Origin: Cladopsammia gracilis
Lineage: Eukaryota > Cnidaria > Anthozoa > Scleractinia > Dendrophylliidae
Direction: 5' to 3'
DNA: 64,000 bases
Assembly: GCA_022457155.1 (NCBI GenBank)
Contig: JAJGOT010000029.1
Coordinates: 1,127,501 to 1,191,500, forward strand
A program made the position numbers and the translations under genes. The notes under the pieces were generated by a model. That model was not told the origin of the DNA. It saw nothing but the letters and a program-made list of their open reading frames with translations, and did not search any database. This document shows positions 62,001 to 64,000 of the stretch, in pieces (the first letter of the stretch is position 1; each line of letters starts with the position of its first letter).

Positions 62001-63349
62001 TCAATTGAGTGTCGTAAAACCAAAATCAAAGTAATTATTCTGAACAATCACAGAACTAGCAGACAATCTGATGAACCAATCGGAACTCAAAGCAAATACA
62101 TGTAGCTGGCGCCAAGCGCGGGAAAATGCTTGTCAGCAAGTCACGATTGGTTTGGGATTTACTTCTGATTAGGTAATTAAGTGGCGCAAAATTGTTTTAG
62201 CCAATCACAAAGCATAGTAATGCAAAACCAAAGCAATTGCGAAATTACTTTTGACACAATTAAAAACCTCTCTTTAAGAGTTGAGTATTGAAAAACCTTT
62301 TTTATTTTTAAACAAGTTTATCTTGGTGTCCAAAAATGACCTGTGTTTTTGACAAAGAAAAAAGAAAGATTTTACAAAATTGTATCCAATTTGCTTAAAA
62401 TATGAATGTTTCAGCATTATAACAAGACTGATACTGTAGTGACAGAAAGTACTGGCTAATGTTTTTATATTTATTCTTGATAAGTTCTTGTTCTGGAGTT
62501 TCATTTTTCCCACCGTTTCCTTTTTAGTCTGCATGCAGAATCTATTTCTTAAAGGAGATGTCTGCACAGAGACTTTTTTTTTGTTATTAGCTGATCCTCT
62601 TTAGAATTTTTGGGTATACTAGTGATGTGTGATGTAACTGCTTCAGTGTCTATACCCACTCCCCACCCCCCCCCCCCCCTGCAGTTTGTGCCTATGTATA
62701 TCTAGAGAGAGTTACGATTTAACAACACTTTAACAAATAGAGTCTATTTGGCCATGTGTCTGTTTAGTTATAGATCACAGATGACATCAAAATGTGGTAA
62801 GAACAAAAAAGTGGCACACGAGCCGCAGGCGAGTGTGTTGCTGATTACCACATTTTGACGTCTTCTGTAATCTATAACTGAACAGACACATGGCAAAATA
62901 AAATCTATTTGTTTTATACAATGAACAGAAAAGTAAAAAGAGTAAAATTACGAACTTGCCTCATAGTGCTCGACTGTTCAAAGATTTGTTCCAGTTGAGG
63001 TATTTTTCAAGTCGCCAAGAACACTTTTTGTCTTGGATTCTTCTTTTTCTTGCTTGTTAACAGCTCCTGCTAAACATTTTTCAAGGCTTTCACTTGCTCG
63101 ATCCAGAATAATCTCGCAAACATTTTCAAAACTGTGCGCCATGTTGGACAAAACAAAGCAAACACTTTTTCTATACTCTAATAGATCATAGGCAACAACC
63201 AATCACAATGCGCATAGTATTCAGTTCATTGTATAAATAATAATATTGTTCACTTTGTTTGCAGGATGGGCTCAAGAAGTAACTGGGGCATAGTTGCTAG
63301 AAGTGAAGCTGAATTCAATGAGATTGTTGATAATCTCAATGAACAAGAG
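44068..63349 (+). CDS. NCOR: Nuclear receptor corepressor (NCOR1/NCOR2 family), 5' part
   Basis: Thirteen coding exons with matching phases, 477 codons: 44068-44090, 49598-49730, 50816-50886, 51104-51542, 52730-52778, 54580-54740, 56250-56363, 57964-58026, 59887-59939, 60612-60678, 61698-61783, 61884-61970, 63265-63349. The protein starts MSRGPPHRSSGYGYYGG. A proline/serine-rich region follows, then the coiled coil MEKVDREITQVKQQINNL. In vertebrate NCORs this segment belongs to the GPS2/TBL1-binding part. Next come RSIVQIIYEENRKKAE, PLYNQPSD, ENNPKRK and FPEIKKQREQTERF, all family hallmarks, and WGIVARSEAEFNEIVDNL just before the deacetylase-activating SANT domain, which lies beyond the window. 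NCOR bridges unliganded nuclear receptors to HDAC3 in the nucleus. The 23-bp first exon is the least certain part: its phase and MS-G start fit. Confidence 0.9.
45062..45791. mobile_element. 730-bp element with AAGGTTACAGTGTACCTTC ends
   Basis: The terminal inverted repeats are about 22 bp (TTAAGGTTACAGTGTACCTT and its complement). The interior has an A/T-rich stretch with mirrored words. No transposase seen. Short frames inside are not convincing. Confidence 0.7.
45797..47100 (+). mobile_element. Penelope-like fragment with GIY-YIG endonuclease piece
   Basis: At 46261-46402 one frame reads CASCNACYVGETTQHFSTGV and RASRVFKHLKDSKECH, which matches the GIY-YIG domain of Penelope-like elements (CxxCN, YVG, conserved R). 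Inverted arms at 45797-46140 and 46348-46657 flank and partly overlap it. The right arm resumes after a nested element at 47057. Outer ends carry CTGAAGATGACAAAG...GTCGAAAC, a hammerhead-like core. Confidence 0.7.
46658..47056. mobile_element. 399-bp nested TIR element, CTGAA duplication
   Basis: The ends are CAGGACTCAAAATT and AATTTCGAGTCCTG. Flanked by CTGAA at 46653-46657 and 47057-47061, and it interrupts the right arm of the surrounding palindrome. CAG ends with a 5-bp duplication fit a hAT-like element (inference). Confidence 0.75.
47706..47820. repeat. 115-bp palindrome with hammerhead-like core
   Basis: The arms GAGTGCTGAAAAACTGTTAC and complement enclose, on the minus strand, ACTGATGAAGGGGTTATCCC followed by AAAAACGTC. 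This is close to a hammerhead core, but GAAA is replaced by AAAA. Probably a decayed relative of the Penelope-type repeats. Confidence 0.55.
50137..50464. mobile_element. MITE split by a nested MITE in an NCOR intron
   Basis: The ends are AATAGCCTATTTCCGAGTTG and the complement of ACTCGGAAATGGGCTATT. The interior mirrored block is CTTAGCCTCCTTTTCAAA / TTTGAAAAGGAGGCTAAG. A second element sits inside the left arm. Confidence 0.75.
50164..50309. mobile_element. 146-bp nested MITE, CTTAG duplication
   Basis: The ends are CAGTGCTCGACCT and AGGTCGAGCACTG. Flanked by CTTAG at 50159-50163 and 50310-50314. The interior has repeated GGACTAGTAA words in inverse order. Confidence 0.8.
51955..52415. repeat. 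Two adjacent palindromic elements (TTGTGGTTCAATTTT ends)
   Basis: 51955-52245 and 52249-52415 share TTGTGGTTCAATTTT starts, AATCCGAGACAAAGG and inverted ends (AAATTGAACCACAACA). A diverged third copy lies at about 56608-56740. They lie in intron 4 of NCOR. Confidence 0.65.
52890..54190. repeat. CATGAAA-rich degenerate repeat tract
   Basis: Words such as CATGAAATTC, ATGGCCCATGAAA and CATGAATTTC recur irregularly over about 1.3 kb in NCOR intron 5. It is interrupted by the TIR element at 53462-53888. There is no constant period. Confidence 0.7.
53462..53888. mobile_element. 427-bp TIR element, CCATGA duplication
   Basis: The ends are CAGACCTCTCAA and TTGAGAGGTCTG. Flanked by CCATGA on both sides (53456-53461 and 53889-53894). 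Non-coding, with repeats of CTCCAGGTTTTTGG. hAT-like by end sequence (inference). Confidence 0.7.
55700..56155 (+). mobile_element. Tandem 115-bp repeat ending in a tRNA-like SINE segment
   Basis: A unit of about 115 bp (CTTAACATTTAC, ATCACCACACATGA, GTTGCTGATCCTAGCAGTA) occurs about three times. It is followed by a tRNA-like piece with A box TAGCTCAGTGGAGCATCTG and B box AGGTTCAAATC (56050-56115). The same composite recurs at 58055-58325. Confidence 0.65.
56914..57329. mobile_element. 416-bp TIR element flanked by TA
   Basis: The ends are CAGTGGAACCCCACC and the complement of ACAGGGTTCCACTG, with TA on both sides. Inner words CCGTTAATA and GGCCA repeat in both halves. No coding capacity. 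Confidence 0.65.
58055..58325 (+). mobile_element. SINE-type composite, second copy
   Basis: Carries CACACGACACTTTCAACATT, then a tRNA-like segment with A box TAGCGCAGTGGTTAGAGCAT and B box AGGTTTGATTCC (58186-58245), then TCATTTTGTTACCAAGCTTA, as in the copy at 55700-56155. Confidence 0.65.
58872..59330. mobile_element. Possible TIR element (ACTCATGCGC ends)
   Basis: 10-bp perfect terminal inverted repeats ACTCATGCGC / GCGCATGAGT about 460 bp apart in NCOR intron 8. Target duplication not seen, so this is tentative. Confidence 0.4.
62050..62275. repeat. Dispersed repeat with CCAAT motifs, copy 3
   Basis: Shares GATGAACCAATCGGAACTC, CCAAGCGCGGGAAAA and CAAAACCAAAGCAATTGC with the copies in genes A and B, here in the last complete NCOR intron. 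Confidence 0.6.
62737..62913. repeat. 177-bp inverted repeat
   Basis: The arms TTGGCCATGTGTCTGTTTAG and complement continue through TTATAGATCACAGATGAC to a short loop. A typical foldback MITE; flanking duplication unclear. Confidence 0.65.
62978..63142 (-). CDS. Small ORF, 54 residues, unknown
   Basis: Starts ATG at 63142 (MAHSFENVCEIILDRASES) and ends at 62978. The composition is protein-like, with an amphipathic helix pattern and a K/E-rich second half. It lies antisense in an NCOR intron between repeats, so it may be a piece of a mobile element or a decayed gene copy. No family recognised. Confidence 0.3.
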   Translation of the reverse strand: MAHSFENVCEIILDRASESLEKCLAGAVNKQEKEESKTKSVLGDLKNTSTGTNL

Positions 63350-63419
63350 GTAATGGCATGGTCTCAGCAAATTCAAAAATTCAAACACATCTCTGATGTT
63401 ATTCATAGAGTAGTTTTCA

Positions 63420-63655
63420 TTGAGTGTTAAAAGTAATTTGGCAATTGCTTTGGTTTTGCATTGCTACGCTTTGTGATTGGCCACAAAATTTCGCGCCATG
63501 ATATATTTTTTAACCAATCAGAAGTAAAACCAATAATTATTGACTTGTTCACACACATTTTCCCATGCTTGGTGCCGGCGCCGATACTGTCGCAAAACTT
63601 TTTATAACAGTTTGCATCCGCTAAAGGCCAGTTAAAAAGCAATGTGATCTCTCAC
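63420..63655. repeat. Dispersed repeat with CCAAT motifs, copy 4 (inverted)
   Basis: The reverse complement of the family at 62050-62275 (GGCAATTGCTTTGGTTTTGC, TTTGTGATTGGCC). A further fragment lies at about 63880-63950. Confidence 0.55.
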
Positions 63656-64000
63656 TAAATTCATCTAAAGCTACATGTCAAGCCATTCAAAACAACAATG
63701 AAACACCAGCAATAAGAAAATCAATCAGCTAGCTCATACATACTAATGACCTTGCTGAATGCGAGTTATTGATGCACGTCAGAAATGCGCAGACGCAAGT
63801 GCGCGCATTTTTCTGACACGTTAAACGTGAACATTTTGGGTTGCTTTTCTCTGAGCGGTACTGTACATGTATTTCCTTAGAGTTCTGATTGGTTCATTGG
63901 ATTGTCTGCCTGTGTTGTGATTGGCCAAAGTAATTACTTTGGTTTTTGGTTTTACGAGTCTCCAGTGAATACTCCTCTCTAATACACAGTGTGTACTATG

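Overview
The window is animal nuclear DNA: AT-rich, split genes with GT-AG introns, and many short transposons. Its latter third is the 5' part of a nuclear receptor corepressor gene of the NCOR1/NCOR2 family, which is found only in animals. Together with the style of the repeats (SINEs with tRNA-like heads, LINE tails ending in short tandem repeats, Penelope-like pieces, palindromic MITEs), this suggests an anthozoan cnidarian, probably a stony coral. The species-level guess is inference.

Region 1 (1-36000) is a cluster of SPFH (band 7/prohibitin-like) membrane-protein genes. There are two types. The short type (A, B, E; about 300 residues) has an N-terminal membrane anchor, an SPFH domain and a helical tail. 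The long type (C, D, and the remnant C1; about 340 residues) has the same layout plus a six-cysteine insert inside the SPFH region. Each locus pairs one short and one long gene head to head across 560-635 bp: A/C1 (6799<->7429), B/C (18760<->19395) and D/E (32215<->32778). This suggests shared promoters and perhaps mixed oligomers, as for prohibitin 1/2, flotillin 1/2 or HflK/HflC.

A/C1 and B/C lie in two direct tandem units, about 1-11937 and 12880-25045. Short-type proteins A and B are nearly identical, while introns differ by clean insertions. In unit 1 the long-type gene has lost exons 2-4 by a deletion of about 2.3 kb, leaving only exon 1. Gene D has a one-base frameshift in its second exon, so C is the only clearly intact long-type gene here.

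Region 2 (36000-43900) holds a 20-bp minisatellite split by a Penelope-like palindrome with hammerhead ribozyme motifs, a poorly resolved PDZ-domain gene on the minus strand (37534-38984), a second hammerhead-bearing palindrome with a nested MITE (39382-40479), and a G-tract MITE (41695-42127).

Region 3 (43900-64000) is the NCOR gene on the plus strand: 13 coding exons giving 477 codons, running off the right edge before the deacetylase-activating SANT region. Upstream is a 20-bp perfect palindrome centred on TGACGTCA and a 32-residue upstream ORF ending three bases before the start codon. Its introns hold many nested MITEs, a Penelope-like GIY-YIG fragment, SINE copies and a long CATGAAA-rich tract.
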